Shown here piece by piece: positions 16,301-20,304 of a DNA stretch of 50,643 nt. Both the position numbers and the translations under genes were made by a program. The number at the start of each line of letters is the position of its first letter. Position 1 is the first letter of the stretch. A model generated the notes under the pieces. It searched no databases and had not been told where the DNA came from. It saw nothing but the letters and a program-made list of their open reading frames with translations. Origin of the DNA: CAZOOM01 sp964460795 (GTDB lineage Bacteria > Omnitrophota > Omnitrophia > Omnitrophales > Aquincolibacteriaceae); NCBI GenBank assembly GCA_964460795.1, contig CAYWRU010000018.1, forward strand, positions 1-50,643, read 5' to 3'.

Positions 16301-18596
16301 CTGTTAAATCAATATCCAATGACCCCCATGAATAAAAGGAGAGGTGGCCCTCATAGCGCATATTCCAATCCGCTAAGGCTTTCTCGCGCGCGGAGACATC
16401 AATCCATACCGGCTTCGGATTTTGTTTAGCCTGCACCGCCATGGCTGCCTCATCAGAAGGTGTTCTTAATTCAGAACGGATAGGTAGAGACACGGACGGA
16501 GTTAGAACTCCGGAGCAAGCATAACCTGATGGCATCATGGATTGGAGAACATTCAGTATGGCAGGCTCGGTGAGATTTTTATCGGATTGAAGTTTCTTTA
16601 ACTGCTGCATGAAATGATTCACACGCTTGTAAAAGGGGTTAGAGGGGTTGAAATGGAAGAAGAGGGGGTCAGAGGGATTTTCCGATCCCGCCTCAGTCAT
16701 CTCATCAATGAATCTCGTGTAGTTCCCAGCTTCGGCGATGCGGCCCTGGTCGGAGAGATCGCGGAGGATTTGATCACGCCAGGGTTTCAATACTTGTTGT
16801 GAAGAGTGAAACGTGAAGCGTGAAGAGCCTTCGTCGGCTTGCTCTTCACTCTTTGGTTCGACAGGCTCACCACTACCCCGAGCGGAGTCGAGGGGCACTC
16901 TTAACTCTTCACTTACTAACTTGTCTCTCGTGCCGCGCACAAAAGCTTCGTATAAATTCACGGTCCCGTTTTCCACACGAAAATAATGCTTCCACGACAC
17001 GTCCCCCTGCATGTGTTTCCGGTAATTGGTCTCTTCCGGGACATGACTGATCTTTGGCATGACCACCGCATACGAAATCCCTTCGGCTTTCAGCCGTTCC
17101 GTCATCCCCTGAGTGTGAAATCCTCCGGCCACGAAGATTGTCCTGAGTTGTGAGTCGTGGGTCGTGAGTTTCCGCATAAAAGCTTCTTCGCGTTTCTCTG
17201 AATTTTCATAAAAATTAAAATGTTCCCGATACTCTGTACTCAGGACTCTGTACTCGGTACTGATTTCATGCCATTCCTTCCTCGTCAGTTCCAGCTTCAC
17301 AAGCTTCGTGAGCAGCCGTAACTCTTTTGACCGGTGATGCGTCTTGAGTAGTGAGTCTTGAGTGTTGGATCCTGAAGTGATTCGCGACTGAAAAGTTTGT
17401 TCCGCAAACTTTTCAAAGGTTTCCATCAACTCTGTCCCTTCAAGATCTCTCATCTTGCGCTCTTCCTCTGAAGACTGATGAAGGCCGGAGGAAAAGGAAA
17501 TGGAAAGGCGGTATTTAGCAATCAATTCTTTGAGATAAAGCGCAAACGCTTCGGGAGTGATCTGACTCGTCTGGTATTCCTGAAGCTTTGAATGAAACGC
17601 TTTCATGTCCATGGTCCATGGTCCATAGTCCATAGCCGCAGAAGGCTTGAATGTCTTAAGCGTCTTCTCTACTTGATCTGCTATTTTTTTGAGTTCTTGG
17701 CTCTGCATTTCTAGGGTCCATGGACTATGGTCTATGGACTTCTTCAGAATAAGCCCCAGCTCCTCCGGTAAGGGGACAGTCCCCTTTGGGGACAGCCCCC
17801 CGTATTTTGCAAGGACCTTTAAGGTCTCGATGAAATTCGATTCGTTTTCATAAAACCTCTCCATGGCGCGATCGATCTCCCGTAGAGGCACGGCACCTGC
17901 CTCGCCGGCAGGCGGGTGCCGTGCCCCTACCTCTTGATAAAATTTCTCTTTCTCTTTCCGTAACTCTTCACGCTTAACGCTTAACGCTTCACTTAATTCT
18001 TTCTCCTGACTCATCGCTTTCTGATACGCTTCAATTCCGTCTTGAAAAAGATTCCAGTCTTCAATGCCCGAAAAGTGAACAGGGGGTAAGGAATCGGGGT
18101 TAGGGGGTAGGGGGTAGGGGGTAGAAGACTGCTTTTCACTTATCCCCGTCCCCTTATCCCCTATCCCTGAAGTTATAGCGGCTGCCGCTCCTCCCGTGAT
18201 CTCGCCGTCCTCAAAATATTTCTCCATCACTTCGGCGAGCCGCTTCTTATCCGGAAAACTCTTAAAGATCTGAGCGTCCAATTCCCCGCTCGCTCCTTCC
18301 AATGCCACTTGAGAGATCCCGTACGTCTCAGACAAATACTCGATCAGCTTTGCGATATTCCTCTGCGCTTCCGGAATCTCGTGCGCGTCCTGGATCAGGA
18401 TTAATTCAGGAAAGTTTTTGGCATTTTGATATCGAATACTTCCAAGCTCTGTGGGCAAACTTAGCGTTTGAGGAAAACTGAGGAAGGATTTGCTGGGAGA
18501 ATTCTGTGCATGGAGAGGCGGTAGGTTGGAGGTGAGAAAACACACCAATACCCCTATTGCAACCAATCGTCTGCGATGTTGTATGGATAGTCTCAT
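4335..18596 (-). CDS. Giant secreted mosaic protein: ChaN/Tiki-like, GlnD-like, HATPase, HPr, PTS enzyme I and ACT modules
   Basis: 4753 codons without interruption. Residues 1-30 form a Sec signal peptide (RRR, hydrophobic core, PPLHA before Q). A ChaN/Tiki-like domain follows (LILIQDAHEIPE about 62; FVAGGFHTQG about 487). Next is a GlnD-like block: GGLREL about 766, HD motif H1154/D1155, ACT domains about 1448-1520 and 1577-1650. A membrane helix lies at about 1688-1712, then a helical domain. A kinase-type ATPase (LLDNAAYEA about 2317, GQGSGVGIP about 2378) precedes HPr (H2539 in GLHAEP, Arg replaced by Glu). PTS enzyme I follows, with H3059 in SSHWAM, GIGLTRTEF about 3173 and C3511 in VCGDIAG. 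A second GlnD-like block ends in ACT at about 4360-4415, and the last 283 residues are unrecognised. No nucleotidyltransferase GS-DxD motif is visible in either GlnD-like block. RSE(L/V)R occurs at 707, 1680, 2092, 2495, 3167 and 4466. No clear ribosome site precedes the ATG. Enzyme I-type cytosolic modules behind a signal peptide are unusual. Confidence 0.8.
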   Translation of the reverse strand: MRLSIQHRRRLVAIGVLVCFLTSNLPPLHAQNSPSKSFLSFPQTLSLPTELGSIRYQNAKNFPELILIQDAHEIPEAQRNIAKLIEYLSETYGISQVALEGASGELDAQIFKSFPDKKRLAEVMEKYFEDGEITGGAAAAITSGIGDKGTGISEKQSSTPYPLPPNPDSLPPVHFSGIEDWNLFQDGIEAYQKAMSQEKELSEALSVKREELRKEKEKFYQEVGARHPPAGEAGAVPLREIDRAMERFYENESNFIETLKVLAKYGGLSPKGTVPLPEELGLILKKSIDHSPWTLEMQSQELKKIADQVEKTLKTFKPSAAMDYGPWTMDMKAFHSKLQEYQTSQITPEAFALYLKELIAKYRLSISFSSGLHQSSEEERKMRDLEGTELMETFEKFAEQTFQSRITSGSNTQDSLLKTHHRSKELRLLTKLVKLELTRKEWHEISTEYRVLSTEYREHFNFYENSEKREEAFMRKLTTHDSQLRTIFVAGGFHTQGMTERLKAEGISYAVVMPKISHVPEETNYRKHMQGDVSWKHYFRVENGTVNLYEAFVRGTRDKLVSEELRVPLDSARGSGEPVEPKSEEQADEGSSRFTFHSSQQVLKPWRDQILRDLSDQGRIAEAGNYTRFIDEMTEAGSENPSDPLFFHFNPSNPFYKRVNHFMQQLKKLQSDKNLTEPAILNVLQSMMPSGYACSGVLTPSVSLPIRSELRTPSDEAAMAVQAKQNPKPVWIDVSAREKALADWNMRYEGHLSFYSWGSLDIDLTGHGGLRELKAALKAIFNKEPSLHYGPGRDVARFEEMQSYLNFLNRLPWDSAEDHRLRIRAYGALFALQPILLPLASGVVQRDKIPEIVKAWTEVRGQLNHLRQNGFSSEGLERAQVQKTYEAYFSNLENSVDSETRLLQFLDEYLPPAPSDIDEFYQTIYDQLRLNQRGVIELWERSLQSAGLTIEEEKNDVQIPVAETGNSERLIHHVRTGMLFSSDQGFKNQSLKELDTDDPERIQAVLRQHPDFAYDIFLEAARQPGMELSPKLLKILTSWVREIKKENRQAARGGLPRAARFHEFVTAIRHAGLFMQFYDSGLLDLALPELDALRASRPAGGISDKKHFHRYDTARHSVYLVDHLLRKQDHFLSDANLSLAGHDRVILIYALLLHDASKHSKWDYFLSPDHGIQAARKLVGDCLKRVAPHLTEPEVLEVAWLVWNHPVLIGIAERSKPRRGGPDLLVSYPDLFNLGIVDLLADPQLTLQSLQKLYALTYADEASVNPAEALERKDRLDQVFQFLCAQLKLSPAERSRQVFLLKGNSEKHRLKAAQALKERVVEEVVYHASAQAQNLGRGWEDGIQRVVREYADLSGLSIQEDGKAEDRALYQEFLDELKTPEQFGKQFDSLMDFYPVPYLVQLLAQPDQYFAKIIFHMLMLSRLKWNRANEGGLHTYVLMQQQETYYQSFLEITVADSKDKPGFLYGLAAALGALGLSLHKVYATTHEGLIFDIFHVYLEHDQLLDLLHQAQAGGRALRDIREDYFRLIQQTVVEAATSHRLDSLKWAPIIGASSLSEQRTASVAFLEDQIWDGGKASVLRIDLPDRTGLIRDITGMLQKRGINILAVDAATHLTGAHDDFYLVAKNGSVLNEDEKSRVVDEIIRELPERDLLPPREVLGAIHSELPKALEHLPHPGTAPRSELREKGKGMGVVALMAGVSLAAGFMTWIAYQARTGYRDPNFVLLPQQAESSVRPDGGQTKAVREETEKIDEARYHPFRSRHTFAEDINLHREVLKRALQEAVKTGRDIVFVVEHVPFSDAKDGMLDLLRREFFQHDLNKPEHFQKVDELLRKEADTLQERLQLVLDQWQVPVNYEDYFRALIELAVETKGKLAVGQSLKIGVERVTPPVWKEMMENLLKVANIEKDFESGNLDSFVARLKDFDESSLPIFFRRDLTYEKQIESWLRQGYEVFDFRGSLHPPRLQGKVLQNELKIPNPEILKAFERASTFGMNRLSSLMAAGVPLTEADKKLLYAKEYPGRKLVSYFMETVKLSRLSSYEKTQVLLEKLTWEDLLRLSKFLQGQSGYAHYLDQNKGRVIYQWIEENLKAPSRSEVRADVLDGVPSERGKSAALADSVVDESPLAPRRILAHYLQAPEELSWMEIKEIIHNAKKFYSPWYSKARDEKNRLPVGSQSPMNAVMSPLEQTEEIVFKLKYLENPTGWIGGPKIEDQKGEEWNKMKLLVQYLNLLQQAFRQENIAALAPWLSDDLLASLRLASRARHFAWRFEKGPFLPVKVDVNELLKSFLAVQNSNPRIIYENSKPLYVWTYEGVLDQVLANLLDNAAYEAQKWPDGFVKIEIIPDPNHQSYQIVIRNTGAMPQDVLSKVSSGYTTKPEGQGSGVGIPSSLRLTHMLGGRLRFEPNIFTNETAAILEIPLDVLHPMFIKTDRNPDGRFNRVMPWFLGKEGRFRAAGVTGVGVRVAEQFVPSDRHSSPALVPAAAESATPVSQEAAALRSEVRSENEEKDALDYSDAPDELSWVRDPDTAVIHHLIDDDTGLHAEPTAALVKAAKEHPNMKLALRFWPKQREILAKKKGETLEVVDPDEGIYWIDLHDQSMIQFNLMMARIFPDSTVQIFAKRNSSDPAESLGETPAEALEAIDAALHKSYTKPRKQKIIQPPQMPLVEESFEVGGEIKGQGLATLPARTFSGRLAFWKSQPLEYALYDFNPEDIPSEIRKVKMWAQEIRKVIQASTQDRPILEKASDLLDLTEVELIRKLQKAKKDEGVIKEIGHPIEALYLKWDQVVELQRAGQDLELPTLEQAVRFLKDSMLKTLSPAMTKFHRLKVNSNQYKSMERRKARQFFAQKKSEYDDQIRQIRESMKLAQAMIQYYEAEKKAELAKGEQKNNLELAAIERKLQQLRDEKLVQHVESSGAAQNTREMNTLEYMKKKFEEVERRYLGDDKSPQTDSRPLWDRIYEDWALEEIEVKSRRSPDTILFNEHHQAMGDILLGLRTYLGETILKAKLEEPSMLEAGPAQDRSDLILVIQGTVNPDRFKQIMETYEGRIVGILATEGSLSSHWAMIAQTMRSRPSIMVVTQETFSKRLQQEANPGEEALFVIQSSTEIKGNGSVIIKPTSSTLKTHISLERIQQEMLWLQAMDARSLQPLPPGIKVMENTDLTLLASSQRSELRHDGIGLTRTEFMTDKIKKSIKLIIQKAASTQGKNMEDALRPAIADLFTEMKGQFALYFADESNRGKEITIRTLDLWPDKNKEIVDLLREHPELVIDPKQSITGFYFYTNTKIGKLIVGTQIASMLAAHAKMVAAPILKLDPASSVPSLENENPVEDKEKWRRATNHWIQSEVPKLKIMFPMVRSVQDGKVIAEEILPFAEKYAFANLGLDETRFSEPDMRKWIGYKTEWGIMVENLDAISNLEKLVEAKYEVRSTQNPNFRTIEFQFFSVGTNDLWEAILTALVQEKTKDVSIQVTRDHPLMNQFSNDLDKKLIENLNQIARTVASFNAKTNHPKKLSVCGDIAGFPKFMVFVEYWRRKGLPISISAIPSKNPELRYLARQLANPDRVSSLELNDIFDRPGHHSNQAAEALGAKILDRDKPLLSVLESWNDRFSAQDLEFAFEQQELDIERGMGGAAEFDFLKAVIRALEPMGVLVELSAGERMQSQDLEAIVSYLGKKHAFFYQKPETIQVAFQFLTAVREVYQELSKEGKIVGPVRDENIQFFLENLKAKGVKVPRSVNEIQEQAADYTPQSFYEAYHAISLYVFDSITRTVHDLYSSKEIGAFPPIYLKKEGILGSPEFGIQKREGLRLSRQRGYVEETVWEVDMPDAAKHIQERPELILEAFRLVTVMGRKANLSHETQKVICEYLSVPANREEIKSLMQSSEDATFRLAWIDWLSENNNNSYGDFRLHQFGMFDLMLEHYAKSMTRFSSKSARFSAGMQAVHMRQVMEGLSDRKEPIFRQVRAVHSRIRNNKESLRTLRLAAYIGPTLTKFNAADLEELPAIENNVRTLLESKKMNDPRLEIDFENMVKDIAWILYFYHKISRQDLLGDEEQNPILDEIKSKERSPECMDMLYVYAFASRFSLFDPDAREMVLREGEVSPLKSIDRLYERAILKISSNMAEIEILDRHQDDFQKAILEHDAWRQIKERYLRETGLRQQFEGNAKTAIHNLDQRIQHEFENNFDKFFLQFCSFFSFPYILSLDQSSVLKLMVVFRVLQILQEDQRDETLILINRLPHHSQNSFEVLFLVPREDEPVLPVFYSGTLFREGFNTSIAQIRHTSVVRKQNPRGLYSFVKFLGFAEKWKDEMLIYRNVRQMTEKAERVYQRSNSFSGLDSFFDGDHPHLVEKHDGFHTQLDFDVKDVTSHSQPVSVVTIESAERKGLLYSTLRWLFANGFSVRDLRFDNLESNVPRIKFWLQNRNREALSPEEKHFVAHGDLPETGGAKSRMGLRAVLDQAAIDPGVFQMPSAARSELRLSNPETSDGLLREVADQLGDWMRIHPPETPFSDSEHSFLKVMSKKLKELLAQPGAMERLEELLMEQVTKLENKSSAPAEISLQITREKAEAISQYLVERMLSKLKDRSGVLSFREVSNPRDLAESLRIISRGLNVTQVTLPLSLRGQESSFPRLTYHFRKDPSQIPTKTGQLVPVLGETPDAGRAQFYVGLDAVKSFENEPFLGVVAQVLQMTAGLLAADRIQSVADLQNPAIRADLLRELFESYPDQGRVIHFDEKGFRVDRSALAQFILSYQASRQSSISA
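5187..5201 (-). other. RSELR motif 6 of the giant protein (residues 4466-4470)
   Basis: R-S-E-L-R in the context MPSAA-RSELR-LSNPETS. It lies between the second GlnD/ACT block and the unrecognised C-terminal 283 residues. Confidence 0.8.
9084..9098 (-). other. RSELR motif 5 of the giant protein (residues 3167-3171)
   Basis: R-S-E-L-R in the context LLASSQ-RSELR-HDGIG. Unlike the others it is inside enzyme I, immediately before the conserved GIGLTRTEF strand of the PEP-binding barrel. Confidence 0.75.
11100..11114 (-). other. RSEVR motif 4 of the giant protein (residues 2495-2499)
   Basis: R-S-E-V-R in the context EAAAL-RSEVR-SENEEKD. It lies between the ATPase segment and the HPr-like domain. 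Confidence 0.8.
12309..12323 (-). other. RSEVR motif 3 of the giant protein (residues 2092-2096)
   Basis: R-S-E-V-R in the context KAPS-RSEVR-ADVLDG. It lies between the helical domain and the histidine-kinase-type ATPase segment. Confidence 0.8.
13545..13559 (-). other. RSELR motif 2 of the giant protein (residues 1680-1684)
   Basis: R-S-E-L-R in the context PGTAP-RSELR-EKGKG. It separates the second ACT domain from the membrane helix at about 1688-1712. Confidence 0.8.
16464..16478 (-). other. RSELR motif 1 of the giant protein (residues 707-711)
   Basis: Codons for R-S-E-L-R, preceded by SLPI and followed by TPSDEA. It lies between the end of the ChaN/Tiki-like region and the first GlnD-like block, in a low-complexity, probably disordered linker. 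Confidence 0.8.
16799..16917 (-). repeat. Inverted heptad-array element inside the giant gene, with a nested dispersed repeat
   Basis: Left array at 16799-16826 is four 7-nt units: GTGAAGA, GTGAAAC, GTGAAGC, GTGAAGA. The right array at 16897-16917 is the same word inverted (ACTCTTA, ACTCTTC, ACTTACT). The core contains a segment at 16855-16897 (GGTTCGACAGG ... AGCGGAGTCGAGGGG) that resembles a dispersed chromosomal repeat often seen between genes. It is translated in frame as part of the giant protein around residues 560-600. Confidence 0.65.
17143..17370 (-). repeat. Three heptad arrays inside the giant gene
   Basis: 17143-17170 reads CTGAGTT, GTGAGTC, GTGGGTC, GTGAGTT. 17231-17265 reads ACTCTGT, ACTCAGG, ACTCTGT, ACTCGGT, ACTGATT, i.e. 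the same GAGT word inverted. 17343-17370 reads CTTGAGT, AGTGAGT, CTTGAGT, GTTGGAT. Each keeps an exact 7-nt register. They fall in the ChaN/Tiki-like domain, and the middle array gives the protein repeat STEYRVLSTEYR. Confidence 0.65.
17607..17742 (-). repeat. Inverted heptad-array element inside the giant gene
   Basis: 17607-17634 is GTCCATG twice and GTCCATA twice. 17715-17742 is GGTCCAT, GGACTAT, GGTCTAT, GGACTTC, the same word on the other strand. An 80-nt core lies between. The two arrays encode the similar peptides DYGPWTMDM and DHSPWTLEM. Confidence 0.7.
17772..17799 (-). repeat. GGGGACAG/CTGTCCCC-type palindromic repeat inside the giant gene
   Basis: GGGGACAGTCCCC at 17772-17784 is followed by GGGGACAGCCCC at 17788-17799. 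The same word occurs in dinB (35091-35121) and in intergenic hairpins at 35447-35497 and 46886-46922. Confidence 0.65.
17882..17930 (-). repeat. Long palindromic element inserted in frame in the giant gene
   Basis: Arms at 17882-17897 and 17915-17930 pair over 16 bp with a single mismatch (GTAGAGGCACGGCACC against its inverted copy). The loop is CG-rich and itself partly self-complementary. It encodes roughly GARHPPAGEAGAVPL, which has no counterpart in the rest of the domain, and looks like a REP-type element that landed in the coding sequence. Confidence 0.7.
17962..17996 (-). repeat. Single heptad array inside the giant gene
   Basis: Five 7-nt units in exact register: AACTCTT, CACGCTT, AACGCTT, AACGCTT, CACTTAA. 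No inverted partner is evident nearby. Confidence 0.6.
18082..18168 (-). repeat. Inverted heptad-array element inside the giant gene
   Basis: Left array 18082-18123 is six exact 7-nt steps: GGGGGTA, AGGAATC, GGGGTTA, then GGGGGTA three times. A 17-nt core follows. The right array 18141-18168 is TATCCCC, GTCCCCT, TATCCCC, TATCCCT. The whole is 87 nt (29 codons), so it keeps frame, and encodes a proline-rich stretch (STPYPLPPNPDSLPP) near residues 145-170. Confidence 0.75.
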
Positions 18597-18639
18597 GATA
18601 GAAGCGGCCAGTTAATAAATTCTTTTAATTTGTTCTTAA

Positions 18640-18668
18640 AATATAGCCTGTTATTCACTTAGATTCAA
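18640..18668 (-). promoter_or_regulatory. Sigma70-like promoter of the giant gene
   Basis: On the minus strand, TTGAAT (18663-18668) and TATATT (18640-18645) are separated by exactly 17 bp. The predicted start of transcription near 18633 gives a leader of about 37 nt. The -35 box is part of the palindrome at 18663-18686, so a repressor bound there would block this promoter. Confidence 0.55.
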
Positions 18669-18686
18669 ATTTACGTACATTTGAAT
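18663..18686. promoter_or_regulatory. Near-perfect 24-bp palindrome, candidate operator
   Basis: ATTCAAAT, then TTACGTAC, then ATTTGAAT. The 24 bp differ from their own reverse complement at only one symmetric pair of positions. It overlaps the -35 box of the giant gene and lies between two divergent genes. Such a loopless symmetric site suits a dimeric DNA-binding protein. Confidence 0.55.
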
Positions 18687-18706
18687 AATGCGATAAAAAC
18701 CATAAT

Positions 18707-18722
18707 TGATCAGAAATGATCA
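18707..18722. promoter_or_regulatory. Tandem TGATCA motif, possible second operator
   Basis: TGATCA-GAAA-TGATCA. A third TGATCA occurs at 18826-18831, overlapping the -10 box of the aminotransferase promoter. This is compatible with a shared regulator for the divergent pair but is short and could be chance. Confidence 0.3.
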
Positions 18723-18800
18723 TTAGATAATATAGTTAATCATGGCACGATTGAGGTCTTAGAAAAGATTAGAAAACGCACCAACATAGCTTCCTTGCCG

Positions 18801-18829
18801 TTGCATTCCGCTCATGAGCACTTTATGAT
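18801..18829 (+). promoter_or_regulatory. Sigma70-like promoter giving a leaderless mRNA for the aminotransferase
   Basis: TTGCAT (18801-18806) and TATGAT (18824-18829) are 17 bp apart. Only 6 nt separate the -10 box from the ATG at 18836, so transcription should start at or next to the start codon. There is no Shine-Dalgarno sequence in the intervening bases. Confidence 0.55.
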
Positions 18830-18835
18830 CATGCC

Positions 18836-20014
18836 ATGAAAGAAAATGCTGATTTAAGGCAGAATAATGAGTTTGGGACGCCGAATCCTCTTGCCCTCAA
18901 AATTCAAACCCTGAAAGCACAGGGACAAAAAATCTTAGATCTGACCGACTCTAATCCCACGCACTGCGGATTTAAATATCTGAATACGCCCCTATTGGAG
19001 CCCCTCCTTCATCCACAAAATCTCTTCTATGACCCTCATCCGCGAGGTCTTTTCTCAGCCCGCGAGGCCGTTGCGAGTTACTATCAAAATAAAAATATCC
19101 GAGTTTCTCCGGAGGACATTTTAATCACCGCAAATACCAGCGAGGCCTATGCACTCCTTTTTAAATTCCTCATGCGTTCCGGCGATTCTATTTTGGCTCC
19201 GCAGCCTAGCTATCCCCTGCTTGGGTTCTTGGCGCAAGAGCATGGGATCCAGCTTTCCCGTTATGAGTTGCATTTAAGAGACAAAAAGTGGCAATGTACT
19301 GAAACGGTGGATCCGTTGGATCATCCTGATAACATAAAAGCCGTTTTGTTCATCAACCCCAATAATCCAACTGGAAATTACCTATCCGCCTCTGAGCAAA
19401 AACTTCTAAATTGCTTGGATCCAAACAAAAAATTGCCTGTAATTTCTGATGAGGTTTTTCTAGATTATTCCATCTGCCCAACACAGGGTGAAGTTCAGTC
19501 GCTGGCCGGTAACACCGACCGCCTCACTTTTACTTTGAGCGGTATTTCCAAGGTGCTTGGCCTGCCTCAAATGAAACTTTCCTGGATCGTTGTTTCCGGG
19601 CCTGAAGAACTAAAAAGGAATGCCCTTCGGCATCTCGATATCTTGTCAGATCATTATCTGTCGGCCAGTACGCCGATTCAAAATGCCTGCCCGGCATGGT
19701 TTAAAGATCGGCCCAAGATTCAAACCGAAATCCGGGAACGCCTTCTGGAAAATTTCACTTTTTTAACGGATCATTTTGCAAATTCAAAGCAAATCGAGGT
19801 TCCCCTTCTGGGCGGCGGATGGTGTATTCCCCTGCGATTCCCCTTGTACCGCACCGATGAATCGTGGGCCTTACACATTCTAGAGGAAGAACAAATTCTT
19901 ACACATCCCGGCTATCTTTTCGATTTTGAAGAAGAGTCCTATCTCGTTCTCAGCCTGCTGATTGCCCCTCAGAATTTCCAGGAAGGAATTCGCCGAATAA
20001 CGAAATGTCTTTGA
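18836..20014 (+). CDS. PLP-dependent class I/II aminotransferase
   Basis: 392 residues, the normal length for fold-type I aminotransferases. Family marks in order are LDLTDSNPT near residue 35, a PxGLFSAREAVASYY region, FINPNNPTGNYLS, SDEVFLDY (the Asp that holds the pyridine nitrogen) and SGISKVLGLPQMKLSW with the Schiff-base Lys in SKVLGLP. A C-terminal GGGWCIPLRF segment matches the substrate Arg region. The amino donor and acceptor cannot be told from the sequence; aspartate or aromatic-type substrates are usual. It is divergent from the giant gene and has a -10 box only 6 nt before the ATG and no ribosome site, so it is probably translated from a leaderless mRNA. Confidence 0.88.
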   Translation: MKENADLRQNNEFGTPNPLALKIQTLKAQGQKILDLTDSNPTHCGFKYLNTPLLEPLLHPQNLFYDPHPRGLFSAREAVASYYQNKNIRVSPEDILITANTSEAYALLFKFLMRSGDSILAPQPSYPLLGFLAQEHGIQLSRYELHLRDKKWQCTETVDPLDHPDNIKAVLFINPNNPTGNYLSASEQKLLNCLDPNKKLPVISDEVFLDYSICPTQGEVQSLAGNTDRLTFTLSGISKVLGLPQMKLSWIVVSGPEELKRNALRHLDILSDHYLSASTPIQNACPAWFKDRPKIQTEIRERLLENFTFLTDHFANSKQIEVPLLGGGWCIPLRFPLYRTDESWALHILEEEQILTHPGYLFDFEEESYLVLSLLIAPQNFQEGIRRITKCL

Positions 20015-20056
20015 TGCTTAGTCTGATTTTCTCTTGAAATGAAGGAGAACTGCGGA

Positions 20057-20296
20057 TTAGGCGTTTGGTAAAGAGATTTGCAGCACTTTGATTCGCGAGG
20101 TTTCGCCGCGCAGGATTTGAATCTTACTTTTTGAAATTTCTAAAAAATCAGCCAACAACTTGATCATAGCGTTATTGGCTTTGCCTTTATCCGGAGCCGC
20201 AGTGACCCAGACTTTATACCGAGCCTCACCGAGATCTTCAACCGCATTTCGAGCAGCCCCCGGCTTTACCGTCACTTCTATCTTCTGAAATTTCAT
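20057..20296 (-). CDS. YggU/DUF167 family protein
   Basis: 79 residues. It matches the DUF167 (UPF0235, YggU) family: VKPGAARNAV at the N-terminus, then WVTAAPDKGKANNAMIKLLADFLEISKSKI and GETSRIKVLQI, the conserved core of the fold. The biochemical function of the family is not established. It begins 8 nt after the stop of rmlC and is probably co-transcribed with it. It converges on the aminotransferase gene, with about 40 nt between the two stops and no obvious terminator hairpin. Confidence 0.85.
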   Translation of the reverse strand: MKFQKIEVTVKPGAARNAVEDLGEARYKVWVTAAPDKGKANNAMIKLLADFLEISKSKIQILRGETSRIKVLQISLPNA

Positions 20297-20304
20297 GGTT
20301 GGAT

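Noticed and set aside
16799..18168. Repeat arrays as a CRISPR
   Set aside because: Units are 7 nt, tandem without spacers, and differ between sites; no cas gene is present.
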